From Nitrospirota bacterium (GTDB taxonomy: Bacteria; Nitrospirota; Nitrospiria; Nitrospirales; NS-4), in contig VBOK01000004.1 in the NCBI GenBank assembly GCA_005877565.1, positions 1 through 16,711 on the forward strand: a stretch of DNA of 16,711 nt. The letters run 5' to 3'. Numbering within the stretch: position 1 is the first letter of the stretch; every line of letters starts with the position of its first letter. Of this stretch, positions 1 through 5,941 are shown piece after piece. The notes under the pieces are model-generated. The model saw only the letters and a list, made by a program, of their open reading frames with translations. It was not told the origin of the DNA and made no database searches. Both the position numbers and the translations under genes were made by a program.

Positions 1-790
1 AGGCGGAGATGAGGTTGTAGTGCTCTTCGCCCCCCTTGTCGTAGCGCAGGCTTTTCTTCTGTAAGGCCGTGGCGAGGGCCTCCTTGCTCATATGAATGAG
101 ACCGTCCGGCCCGGGAGCCGTGTGCAGGACGGCAAACTCCAGGGCGTTGAGGGCCACGCGGGCGTCCCCGTTCGCAAAGGCCACTAGGCTCATCATCGCT
201 TCAACGTCCATTTCGATATGGTACCGACCGAGTCCCCGTTCTGTATCCCGGAGCGCCCGCTCAATGATCTGCACCAGGGCACTCTCAGAGAGCGGCTGCA
301 GGACGACGACCAGAGAGCGGGAGAGCAACGGGCTGACCACTTCGAAGGAGGGATTCTCCGTGGTGGCGCCGATGAGGGTCACCGTGCCCGACTCGACGTG
401 GGGCAGAAAGGCATCCTGCTGGGCCTTGTTGAAACGGTGGATCTCGTCCACGAACAGGATCGTGCGCTGGCCCTTGACGATCCGGCGCTGCTCGGCGACC
501 TTGACCACCCGGCGCAGCTCCGGGAGCCCGCTGGTGACGGCCGAGAAGGGCTCGAAGTGGGCCTTGGTATACGCGGCGATCAATCGGGCGAGGGAAGTCT
601 TGCCCGATCCGGGCGGTCCCCAAAGGATCAAGGATGACAGGGTATCCTGCTCGATGGCGAGCCGTAGCGGTCGCCCGGGGCCGAGGACATCGTCCTGCCC
701 AACCAACTCGTCGAGCGACCGGGGCCGCATCCGATCAGCGAGGGGACCCGACGCGTCGTGTTCTTCCGGTTGGGGGCTGAAAAGATCCAT
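1..790 (-). CDS. rarA: RarA/MgsA-type AAA+ ATPase, N-terminal part (cut by window edge)
   Basis: Replication-associated recombination protein of the RarA (MgsA/YcaJ) family, a clamp-loader-like AAA+ ATPase acting at stalled forks. Reading leftwards from ATG at 788-790 gives MDLFSPQPEEHDASGPLADR, then the family signature RMRPRSLDELVGQ near residue 20, Walker A GPPGSGKT near residue 60, Walker B ILFVDEIHRFNKAQQDAFLP, and sensor-type segment TLIGATTENPSFEV. About 263 residues are present and the frame is open at base 1; the full protein is usually about 420-450 residues, so the C-terminal oligomerisation part lies outside. No convincing Shine-Dalgarno precedes the ATG, but no better in-frame start exists. 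The gene is divergent from the peroxiredoxin gene, with about 108 bp between the starts. Confidence 0.93.
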   Translation of the reverse strand, partial: MDLFSPQPEEHDASGPLADRMRPRSLDELVGQDDVLGPGRPLRLAIEQDTLSSLILWGPPGSGKTSLARLIAAYTKAHFEPFSAVTSGLPELRRVVKVAEQRRIVKGQRTILFVDEIHRFNKAQQDAFLPHVESGTVTLIGATTENPSFEVVSPLLSRSLVVVLQPLSESALVQIIERALRDTERGLGRYHIEMDVEAMMSLVAFANGDARVALNALEFAVLHTAPGPDGLIHMSKEALATALQKKSLRYDKGGEEHYNLISA

Positions 791-819
791 TCAAGGAGGA
801 TAACAGAGGCGCAACCGGG

Positions 820-848
820 TTGACAAACTTCGAAAGGCTGTGTTAGGT
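820..848 (+). promoter_or_regulatory. Possible promoter of the peroxiredoxin gene
   Basis: A perfect TTGACA (820-825) is followed after 17 bases by TTAGGT (843-848) preceded by TG. The -35 is consensus but the -10 is poor, so this is a weak call. It would start a transcript near 855, in the gap between divergent rarA and the peroxiredoxin gene. Confidence 0.35.
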
Positions 849-873
849 GAATGGACTCGCTAATCGTTCTCAA

Positions 874-887
874 TTCAATCTATTGAA
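874..887. promoter_or_regulatory. Perfect inverted repeat next to the peroxiredoxin ribosome binding site
   Basis: TTCAAT-CT-ATTGAA is a perfect 6+6 inverted repeat with a 2-base centre. It runs into the strong Shine-Dalgarno GAAGGAGGG (885-893) of the GTG start at 899. A 2-base loop is too tight for a stable RNA hairpin, so a DNA-binding site is more likely. The protein that would bind is not known; PerR from this window is one possibility. Confidence 0.35.
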
Positions 888-898
888 GGAGGGACACC

Positions 899-1378
899 GT
901 GGCCGTACAAACAGCAGTAGCGCCGGAAATCAAAGTGGGCGACATGGCCCCCGATTTTACGCTGAAAGACCAGGACCAGAAGGAGGTCTCGTTAAGCAGC
1001 TTTCGTGGCAAGAAAAACGTCGTCCTGGCCTTCTATCCGCTGGATTGGAGCCCGGTCTGCACCGGTGAGAACAAATGCCTGACTGACGACTTCCCGAAAT
1101 TCGACGGGCTGAACGCGGTGGTGCTGGGCATCAGCACGGACAGCTTCTTCTCCCATAAGGCCTGGGCCGACGCCCTTGGCCTCAAGCACACGCTCCTCGC
1201 GGACTTCAACCGGGAAGTCGTGAAGAAGTACGGCCTTTACTTCGAGCCGCTCAATTGCGGCAAGCGCGCCACCGTCATCGTGGACAAGAACGGCAGGGTG
1301 GCCTACGTCAAGGTGCAGGAAATCAAGGTGGCCCGCGACGACAAGGACATCCTCGAAGCCCTCAAGAAACTACACTGA
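899..1378 (+). CDS. Peroxiredoxin (AhpC/TSA superfamily, AhpE/BCP-like)
   Basis: Thiol peroxidase of 159 residues that reduces hydrogen or organic peroxides. The thioredoxin fold begins with GDMAPDFTLKDQDQKEVSL. The peroxidatic site is FYPLDWSPVCTGE with Cys54. Cys60 lies six residues on and could be resolving, and a further Cys sits in the segment LNCGKRATVIVDKNG. The start is GTG at 899, chosen because GAAGGAGGG ends five bases before it and an Ala-Val run precedes the conserved domain. A thioredoxin-fold gene follows 28 bp downstream on the same strand and is a natural candidate reductant. Length and motif order are normal for the family; the subclass (AhpE versus BCP) is not settled by reading alone. 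Confidence 0.92.
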   Translation: MAVQTAVAPEIKVGDMAPDFTLKDQDQKEVSLSSFRGKKNVVLAFYPLDWSPVCTGENKCLTDDFPKFDGLNAVVLGISTDSFFSHKAWADALGLKHTLLADFNREVVKKYGLYFEPLNCGKRATVIVDKNGRVAYVKVQEIKVARDDKDILEALKKLH

Positions 1379-1406
1379 GCGGGCAGTCGGACGGGGTCGG
1401 TCTGTG

Positions 1407-1745
1407 ATGGACGATCTCATCGGCAACGTCACGGACGCCACGATCGACGAGTACGTGAGCAGTCCCGCTGCGGTGGTGGTCTTCGGAATCGCCAACTGCG
1501 AAGGCTGCGCCTTCATGGACGGCGTGCTGGCCGACCTCGCGCCGCGCTTCAACGGGCGCGTCAAGTTCGGCAAGGCCAAGATGCACGTTCCGGGAGCCTG
1601 CCGGGAGATCAAGAAGCGCTACACGTTCGAGACCTACCCGACCACGCACCTGTACGGGCACGGCAAGCTGATCGAAAAGCGGGAAGGGAAGGTGGAGCTG
1701 GCTGACCTGGACCGCGCGATCCAGAGCCTGCTGCTGAAGACTTAG
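1407..1745 (+). CDS. Thioredoxin-fold protein with CEGC motif
   Basis: Small thioredoxin-family protein of 112 residues with no signal peptide, so cytoplasmic. Beta strand AAVVVFGIANCEGC carries the redox pair Cys31-x-x-Cys34 (CEGC rather than CGPC), and the cis-Pro loop is visible in FETYPTTHLYGHGK. I use ATG 1407 rather than the adjacent in-frame GTG 1404; neither has a strong ribosome binding site. It lies 28 bp after the peroxiredoxin stop and is probably co-transcribed, which suggests it reduces that enzyme, though this is inference. Its stop codon overlaps the stop of convergent folE (bases 1742-1745). Confidence 0.85.
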   Translation: MDDLIGNVTDATIDEYVSSPAAVVVFGIANCEGCAFMDGVLADLAPRFNGRVKFGKAKMHVPGACREIKKRYTFETYPTTHLYGHGKLIEKREGKVELADLDRAIQSLLLKT

Positions 1746-2347
1746 ACGGCTTCTCCGGGGCTGCCCCGCCTGATCAAAGTCAGAAACTCTTCGCGGGTCT
1801 TCTGTTGGTTTAAGAACACCCCGTGCATGGAGCTGGTCACAGCCACGGCGTTGGGCGTCTCCACGCCGCGCATCATCATGCAGAGGTGTCGCGCTTCGAT
1901 GACGACGGCGACGCCCTGTGGGTTCAGTTTCTCCTGCAGGGTCTCGGCGATCTGCACCGTCAGACGTTCCTGTACCTGCAAGCGTCGGCTGAACACCTCC
2001 ACGAGGCGAGGGATCTTGCTGAGTCCCACCACACGGTCGTTGGGGATATAGGCGACATGGCACTTCCCGTAGAAGGGCAAGAGGTGGTGTTCGCAGAGAC
2101 TGAAGAAGTCGATGTCGCGGACCACCACCATCTCGTCGTACTTGACCGAGTAAAGAGCACCGTTCAAGACTTCTTCAATATCCTGCTGATAGCCTTGCGT
2201 GAAGAACCGGAGCGCCTTGGCAACCCGCTCGGGGGTCTTCAAGAGCCCTTCGCGGGTCGGATCCTCCCCCAGAAGGCCGAGTAGCTGCTCGACCAGGGCT
2301 TGCAGTTCCGCCGTTTCTGCCCCAGCCAGGTCTCTGTGTCTGCTCAC
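1742..2347 (-). CDS. folE: GTP cyclohydrolase I
   Basis: Converts GTP to 7,8-dihydroneopterin triphosphate, the first step to folate, queuosine and tetrahydrobiopterin. It has 201 residues, as expected for FolE. Visible signatures are EDPTREGLLKTPERVAKAL, the zinc and active-site segment DIDFFSLCEHHLLPFYGK (Cys85, His88), KIPRLVEVFSRRLQVQERLT, and the third zinc ligand Cys156 in ARHLCMMMRGV. All three zinc ligands are present, so this is the zinc-dependent FolE1 type. The start is GTG at 2345-2347, overlapping the upstream pterin-synthase stop as GTGA, which implies translational coupling. The product of FolE is the substrate of that upstream enzyme. Confidence 0.97.
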   Translation of the reverse strand: MSRHRDLAGAETAELQALVEQLLGLLGEDPTREGLLKTPERVAKALRFFTQGYQQDIEEVLNGALYSVKYDEMVVVRDIDFFSLCEHHLLPFYGKCHVAYIPNDRVVGLSKIPRLVEVFSRRLQVQERLTVQIAETLQEKLNPQGVAVVIEARHLCMMMRGVETPNAVAVTSSMHGVFLNQQKTREEFLTLIRRGSPGEAV

Positions 2348-3198
2348 GACGCTCGCCCCGCACTAGGTCCGGCATACTCAAAGTAGTTGTCGCGGGTCTC
2401 GACCAACCCGATCTTGTGCAGGGTACCGGCCGGGACAGCCTTCTCCAAGAGATTCCAGAGCATCACCACCAGGTTTTCCCCCGTCGTCACCTTGTCGGCA
2501 AAAGCCTTGTCGTCGTTGAGGTGCCGGTGGTCGAACCGCTTCAGCACCCGCTCCTCCACCGTCCGGTCCAGGCGCTCCAGGTCGGTGACCATGCCCGTCT
2601 CGGGCATGACCTCTCCGCGGAGCGTGACTTCCAGCGTGTAATTGTGGCCGTGCCCGTTGGGGTTGTTGCACTTGCCGAAGACCCTGTCGTTCTCCTCTTC
2701 CGAGAGCGCGTCGGTGTGCAGCCGATGGGCCGCCGAGAACCGATACCGGCGGGTCAGATAGACCTCCGGGCTCTTGCCTATGCGCCGTCCTTCGTAGTCC
2801 ACGGAAAGGTCCTCCTCTTCGAACAGCCGGAGGGCCGCTAACCGCGCCCCCCACAATTGCTCCCCGATCTTGTCCCACAGCACCACGGCGAAATTCTCGG
2901 TGGTCGGGATACGATCCTTGAAATATGGCGTGTCCTCGTTCAGGTTCTTGTGGTCGAACTCGACCAGCACCTGCTCCAGCACCTGCTTCAGGTCGTACAG
3001 GTTGATCACCATGCCGGTCACCGGATCGATGGCGCCGGAGACGGTCACCTCTAACAAGTAATTATGCCCGTGCGGGTTGTTGTACCGGCCGAAGGCGGCT
3101 CGGTTGCGCTCCTCAGACCACGCGGGATTGTGATAGCGATGAGCGGTGCTAAATTCGAGTCGTTTGGTGAGTCGAACGGTGTGCATGGGAACCGGCAT
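2344..3198 (-). CDS. Tandem-domain 6-pyruvoyltetrahydropterin / 6-carboxytetrahydropterin synthase
   Basis: Two PTPS/QueD domains fused in 284 residues; single-domain members are about 120-150. Domain 1 (about 7-130) has FSTAH (His20), FGRYNNPHGHNY (His43, His45) and FDHKNLN. Domain 2 (about 147-275) has FSAAH (His158), FGKCNNPNGHGHNY (Cys177, His183, His185) and FDHRHLN. Both domains keep the three zinc histidines and the Asp-His pair. Only domain 2 keeps the catalytic Cys, which is Tyr39 in domain 1. The enzyme acts on dihydroneopterin triphosphate made by FolE, encoded directly downstream with a GTGA overlap. Biopterin-type synthesis, queuosine (QueD) or a folate bypass are all possible. 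ATG 3198 is used; ATG 3186 is an alternative, and neither has a good ribosome binding site. Confidence 0.9.
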   Translation of the reverse strand: MPVPMHTVRLTKRLEFSTAHRYHNPAWSEERNRAAFGRYNNPHGHNYLLEVTVSGAIDPVTGMVINLYDLKQVLEQVLVEFDHKNLNEDTPYFKDRIPTTENFAVVLWDKIGEQLWGARLAALRLFEEEDLSVDYEGRRIGKSPEVYLTRRYRFSAAHRLHTDALSEEENDRVFGKCNNPNGHGHNYTLEVTLRGEVMPETGMVTDLERLDRTVEERVLKRFDHRHLNDDKAFADKVTTGENLVVMLWNLLEKAVPAGTLHKIGLVETRDNYFEYAGPSAGRAS

Positions 3199-3212
3199 GA
3201 TTGAAGGAACAG

Positions 3213-3243
3213 CGTGGGGGCGTACGGATCGTACGCCCCCACG
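3213..3243. repeat. Perfect 14-bp inverted repeat (REP-like hairpin)
   Basis: CGTGGGGGCGTACG (3213-3226), loop GAT, CGTACGCCCCCACG (3230-3243). It sits in the 72-bp gap between the A-type carrier gene and the pterin-synthase gene. No T-run follows on either strand, so it is not a standard intrinsic terminator. It could be an mRNA-processing or stability element, a weak attenuator, or a dispersed palindromic repeat. A related imperfect element with the same GGGGGCG/CGCCCCC ends lies at 7881-7911. Confidence 0.8.
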
Positions 3244-3270
3244 TCTGTGCCGAACTTTGCAGAGCGACGA

Positions 3271-3591
3271 TTACGCGCTGAACGAGCTGCCGCAGCCGCA
3301 CGTGGTCTTGGCTTGCGGGTTCTTGATCGCGAAGCCGGATCCCTGCACGCTGTCCACGTAATCCACTTCCGAACCGGACAGCAACGGGGCGCTCTGAGAA
3401 TCCATGATGACCTTCACGCCGCCAGCTTCGACGATGGTGTCATCGTCCGCCGTCTTCGTCTCGAAGGACATGCCGTATTGATAGCCGTGGCACCCGCCGC
3501 CTTTCACATAGACGCGAAGGCCGATGGCGTCCTTCTCCTCTTGCAAGAGTTCGCCGATCTTCTTCTGAGCCATCTCGCTAACCGTAATCAT
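3271..3591 (-). CDS. erpA: A-type iron-sulfur carrier / insertion protein (ErpA/IscA family)
   Basis: Scaffold or carrier that delivers Fe-S clusters to target apoproteins. It has 106 residues, the usual length. The three family cysteines are visible: Cys34 in KGGGCHGYQYGM, and Cys98/Cys100 in the C-terminal motif TTCGCGSSFSA. ATG at 3591 follows GGGGAGGAG by about eight bases. It lies 17 bp after the ferredoxin gene in the nuoF-fdx run, which fits a role in loading those Fe-S proteins. ErpA, IscA and SufA cannot be separated reliably by reading, so the symbol is tentative. Confidence 0.92.
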   Translation of the reverse strand: MITVSEMAQKKIGELLQEEKDAIGLRVYVKGGGCHGYQYGMSFETKTADDDTIVEAGGVKVIMDSQSAPLLSGSEVDYVDSVQGSGFAIKNPQAKTTCGCGSSFSA

Positions 3592-3608
3592 CCTTTACTC
3601 CTCCCCTT

Positions 3609-3959
3609 TTATTGAATGCTACAGGAATTCTCTTGGACCGTTCCTTCCGCCGCCGCACTCCCGAACTTCTGCAGCGGAACCCTGACGACGACATCTCCTA
3701 CTATTTTAGCCTGACAACCCAGCCGATTGAAAGCCTCGGTCAAGTTTTCCCGGTCCAGGAGATCCTGCTCGTCAAAATCGACCTCGGACAGGTTCTCCCC
3801 CCCGCTCTGGACCTCCACCCGGCAGGTGGTGCAGGACGCATTGCCGCCGCAGTCATGCGCCAGTGGAAAGCCGAGCGCCTCGGCCGCTTTCAGGATCGAG
3901 GTGTTCGGCGCGACCTCCCCGCTCAAGCCCTGGGGGTGGATGAACGTGATCCGGGGCAC
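3609..3959 (-). CDS. [2Fe-2S] ferredoxin (adrenodoxin/Isc-type)
   Basis: Electron carrier of 116 residues starting (GTG)PRITFIHPQGLSGEV. The cluster ligands follow the Isc/vertebrate-type spacing: Cys37-x5-Cys43-x2-Cys46 in HDCGGNASCTTC, then Cys82 in RLGCQAKI. I start at GTG 3957-3959, which shares one base with the TAG stop of nuoF; a longer open frame upstream overlaps nuoF out of frame and has no domain content. The tail after about residue 98 is a non-conserved Ala/Ser/Gln-rich extension. Its position directly after nuoF suggests it exchanges electrons with that flavoprotein, which is inference from synteny. Confidence 0.9.
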   Translation of the reverse strand: MPRITFIHPQGLSGEVAPNTSILKAAEALGFPLAHDCGGNASCTTCRVEVQSGGENLSEVDFDEQDLLDRENLTEAFNRLGCQAKIVGDVVVRVPLQKFGSAAAEGTVQENSCSIQ

Positions 3960-5254
3960 TACGCAACCCCTCCCGCCACCGCCGCTGGCTGAAACGGGCA
4001 CCGCTTCTGCGCGATGTGCGCCTCGAACTCGTGACGGAACTTCCGCAGACTGCTCTCCACGACCACCGACGCCCCCGTCACCACGGTGCAGTAGCCGCGT
4101 CCCTTGACGAACCCGCACAACTGCAACAGCGAGGCGAGGTCCTTTTCGGTGCCATCCCCATCCTCGATCTTCTGCAGCAGGTCAGCCAGGTTGATCGTCC
4201 CCATCCGGCAGGGCGGACACTGCCCGCAGCTCTCCACCTTGAAGAAGTTCCCGTATTTCAGGGCCGTCGCGACCATGCAGGTCTGATCGTCCACGACGAT
4301 GACGCCGGCCGACCCGAGGCCCGTGCCCGCGTGCTTCAGCGATTCGAAATCCATCGGCGTGTCCAATTGATCAGGCGTCAACATGGCGAATGACGGCCCA
4401 CCCGGGAAGACGGCCTTGACCTTCCGGCCGTTCAACACGCCGCCCCCGTACTCGTAGATCAGCGTGCGGATCGACGTCCCCATCGGCAACTCGTAGACCC
4501 CGGGCCGGCTGACGGCGCCACTCAAAGAAAACAGCATGGTCCCCGGGCTCTTCTCGGTGCCGATCTTTGTGAACCACGCCGCGCCGTTCAGCAGCAGCGG
4601 GGGCACGTTGCACAGAGTCTCGACGTTGTTCACCAGCGTCGGCTTCCCGTACAGCCCGAAATCGGTCGGGTAGAAGGGGGGCTTCTGCCGCGGCATGGCG
4701 GGACGGCCCTGCATGGACTCCAGCATGGCGGTCTCCTCCCCGGCCACGTAACTGCCCTGCCCTTCTACGAACTCAATATCCAGATCAAACCCCGCCCCGA
4801 ACACGTTCTTGCCCATGAATCCGTGCGTGCGCGCCTGGTCGGCCGCTTGCCGCATGGTGGCGATCTCCTCCACGTACTCGTGATTCACATAGATGAAGGC
4901 CTGCTTGGCCTTCACGGCATAGGCGGCAATCAACGACCCTTCCAGCAACTGATGCGGATTGGTCTTCAGCAGATACCGATCCTTGAACGTCCCTGGTTCG
5001 TGCTCGCCAGCGTTGCAGACGAAGTAGTGTTCAGGAATCCGGTGGTGGAGGACCTTCTCCCATTTGACTCCGGTGGGGAACCCCGCTCCGCCGCGGCCCC
5101 GCAATCCGGCCCGCTTGATCTCCGCGATGACCTCGTCCCTCGTCCACTTCGTGAGACAGGCCTTCCAAGCCTCATATCCCTTCTGGTCCACATAGGGGGA
5201 GATCTCCCAGGGACGAGGGCCAAAATCCTTAATAATGCGGGCTTCTTTGGTCAC
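3959..5254 (-). CDS. nuoF: NuoF-like NADH dehydrogenase flavoprotein subunit
   Basis: 51-kDa-type subunit that binds FMN, NAD(H) and a [4Fe-4S] cluster; 431 residues, as expected. Visible: LRGRGGAGFPTGVKW (residues 51-65), the NADH-loop CNAGEHEPGTFKDR (80-93), AGEETAMLESMQGRPAMPR (171-189), GKPTLVNNVETLCNVP (203-218), and cluster ligands Cys343, Cys346, Cys349 in ESCGQCPPCR plus Cys389 in GYCTVVTGA. The family Asp of NADExEPG is Gly83 here, while the neighbouring Glu84 is kept. Start GTG 5254 has GAGAG about seven bases upstream. There is no nuoE or nuoG nearby; the partners encoded next to it are a [2Fe-2S] ferredoxin and an A-type carrier. It may therefore be a stand-alone NAD(P)H:ferredoxin module rather than part of complex I. 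Confidence 0.93.
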   Translation of the reverse strand: MTKEARIIKDFGPRPWEISPYVDQKGYEAWKACLTKWTRDEVIAEIKRAGLRGRGGAGFPTGVKWEKVLHHRIPEHYFVCNAGEHEPGTFKDRYLLKTNPHQLLEGSLIAAYAVKAKQAFIYVNHEYVEEIATMRQAADQARTHGFMGKNVFGAGFDLDIEFVEGQGSYVAGEETAMLESMQGRPAMPRQKPPFYPTDFGLYGKPTLVNNVETLCNVPPLLLNGAAWFTKIGTEKSPGTMLFSLSGAVSRPGVYELPMGTSIRTLIYEYGGGVLNGRKVKAVFPGGPSFAMLTPDQLDTPMDFESLKHAGTGLGSAGVIVVDDQTCMVATALKYGNFFKVESCGQCPPCRMGTINLADLLQKIEDGDGTEKDLASLLQLCGFVKGRGYCTVVTGASVVVESSLRKFRHEFEAHIAQKRCPFQPAAVAGGVA

Positions 5255-5289
5255 AAAAGCTCTCTCGTCAAAAGAAAGAACATCTACCC

Positions 5290-5306
5290 CCGACCAGAAT
5301 GGTCGG
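5290..5306. promoter_or_regulatory. Perfect inverted repeat over the predicted nuoF transcription start
   Basis: CCGACCA-GAA-TGGTCGG, a 7+7 perfect inverted repeat with a 3-base centre. The predicted nuoF promoter (5310-5339) would start transcription within or just at its edge, which is a typical position for a repressor operator or a 5'-end mRNA hairpin. Confidence 0.5.
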
Positions 5307-5309
5307 CTT

Positions 5310-5339
5310 ACTATAAGTCACGCATTTCAAGGAAGTCAA
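5310..5339 (-). promoter_or_regulatory. Predicted sigma70-type promoter of the nuoF run
   Basis: On the minus strand TTGACT (5339-5334) is followed after 18 bases by TATAGT (5315-5310), five of six matches in each box. It points at nuoF (start 5254) and leaves a leader of about 50 bases. It is the best promoter in the 223-bp divergent region between nuoF and the helix-turn-helix gene. Confidence 0.55.
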
Positions 5340-5354
5340 GGCTTCTCCAGCGGC

Positions 5355-5380
5355 TAGGCCACAAGAACCGTGTGGTCTAG
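5355..5380. repeat. 10-bp stem hairpin in the divergent region
   Basis: CTAGGCCACA, a 7-base loop AGAACCG, then TGTGGTCTAG; one G-T wobble. No T-run follows. It lies upstream of the helix-turn-helix gene. It could be a regulator site or an RNA hairpin; I cannot choose. Confidence 0.4.
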
Positions 5381-5430
5381 GCCCTTTGATCCACCATGGG
5401 ATCATGCCGGGCCTAACAAGGATCCGCGTA

Positions 5431-5448
5431 GTTCTCCATATAGAGAAC
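5431..5448. promoter_or_regulatory. Near-perfect 18-bp palindrome upstream of the HTH gene
   Basis: GTTCTC-CATATA-GAGAAC. The outer six bases pair perfectly and only one inner pair is broken. The centre contains TATAGA, a plausible -10 box for the plus-strand gene, so a bound protein would block its promoter. Autoregulation by the downstream helix-turn-helix protein is a reasonable guess. Confidence 0.5.
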
Positions 5449-5452
5449 CATG

Positions 5453-5465
5453 GCACAAAATGTGC
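5453..5465. promoter_or_regulatory. GCACA-AAA-TGTGC inverted repeat before the HTH gene
   Basis: 5+5 inverted repeat with a 3-base centre, 12 bp before the preferred start codon. A nearly identical palindrome (GCACAAATTTGTGC) occurs just after the same gene at 5881-5894, which makes chance less likely. Confidence 0.45.
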
Positions 5466-5477
5466 TTAATTGTCAGT

Positions 5478-5858
5478 ATGGTCATGCCTCAAGAAACCAG
5501 CACGATGGAAGAAACGCTTGGTCAGTACCTTTGCCACATGCGCACCCAGAAAGGTGTCAGCCTAGAGGATATTGCCAAGGCCACCCGCATTGATCCGCGG
5601 TACCTCCAAGCAGTCGAAAAAAATGACTTCGGCCAGCTTCCCCGGGCCGAAGTCATTGCGAAAGCTTACGTAAAAGCCTACGCCCGCTGTCTGTCGTTGG
5701 AGGAAGCCGAAGTGTTGCGGCGCTTTACGGAATCGGCGGGGACCTTCTATACGGAGTCTTCGGAAGCCATCTGTGAAGTTGCCCGAAAGAACACGCAAAA
5801 GGTGTTTCCGGAACCCTGGCTGACCCGGCTGTGTTCCTCCTTTAAGACCCTGTTTTAA
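5478..5858 (+). CDS. RodZ-type helix-turn-helix protein (cytoplasmic domain only)
   Basis: A 126-residue protein whose N-terminal part matches the HTH_25/RodZ N-terminal domain: LGQYLCHMRTQKGVSLEDIA, then ATRIDPRYLQAVEKNDFGQL and EVIAKAYVKAYARCLSLEE. RodZ proteins normally continue with a transmembrane segment and a periplasmic domain; neither is present, so this may be a stand-alone DNA-binding or scaffold protein. Start is uncertain: ATG 5478, 5484 and 5505 are in frame and none has a good ribosome binding site; the conserved part starts at the last. It is divergent from nuoF and surrounded by palindromes, which suggests local transcriptional control. Regulation of nuoF is inference. Confidence 0.72.
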   Translation: MVMPQETSTMEETLGQYLCHMRTQKGVSLEDIAKATRIDPRYLQAVEKNDFGQLPRAEVIAKAYVKAYARCLSLEEAEVLRRFTESAGTFYTESSEAICEVARKNTQKVFPEPWLTRLCSSFKTLF

Positions 5859-5880
5859 GCCCTAAAATCGGTGCAGCAAG

Positions 5881-5894
5881 GCACAAATTTGTGC
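5881..5894. repeat. Perfect 14-bp palindrome GCACAAATTTGTGC
   Basis: Perfect dyad with no spacer, 22 bp after the HTH stop. It repeats the half-site of 5453-5465. It lies between two convergent genes. Confidence 0.5.
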
Positions 5895-5902
5895 ATCACG
5901 CT

Positions 5903-5925
5903 GGCCCTACCCTTGTGCTAGGGCC
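5903..5925. terminator. Hairpin between convergent genes, possible bidirectional terminator
   Basis: GGCCCTA, a 9-base loop, TAGGGCC. It lies between the plus-strand HTH stop (5858) and the minus-strand DUF3501 stop (5942), where a shared terminator is expected. No T-run is present on either side, so function is uncertain. Confidence 0.35.
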
Positions 5926-5941
5926 TTGCAGAAACGCCACC

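Noticed and set aside
96..803. 235-codon open frame on plus
   Set aside because: Antisense shadow of rarA, whose Walker motifs are clear on minus.
1362..2063. 233-codon open frame on minus
   Set aside because: Runs out of frame through folE and across the thioredoxin-like gene; Arg/Pro-rich with no domain.
3960..4118. Longer N-terminus for the ferredoxin
   Set aside because: Would overlap nuoF out of frame and adds only Arg/Gly-rich sequence; the GTG at the nuoF stop fits the family start.
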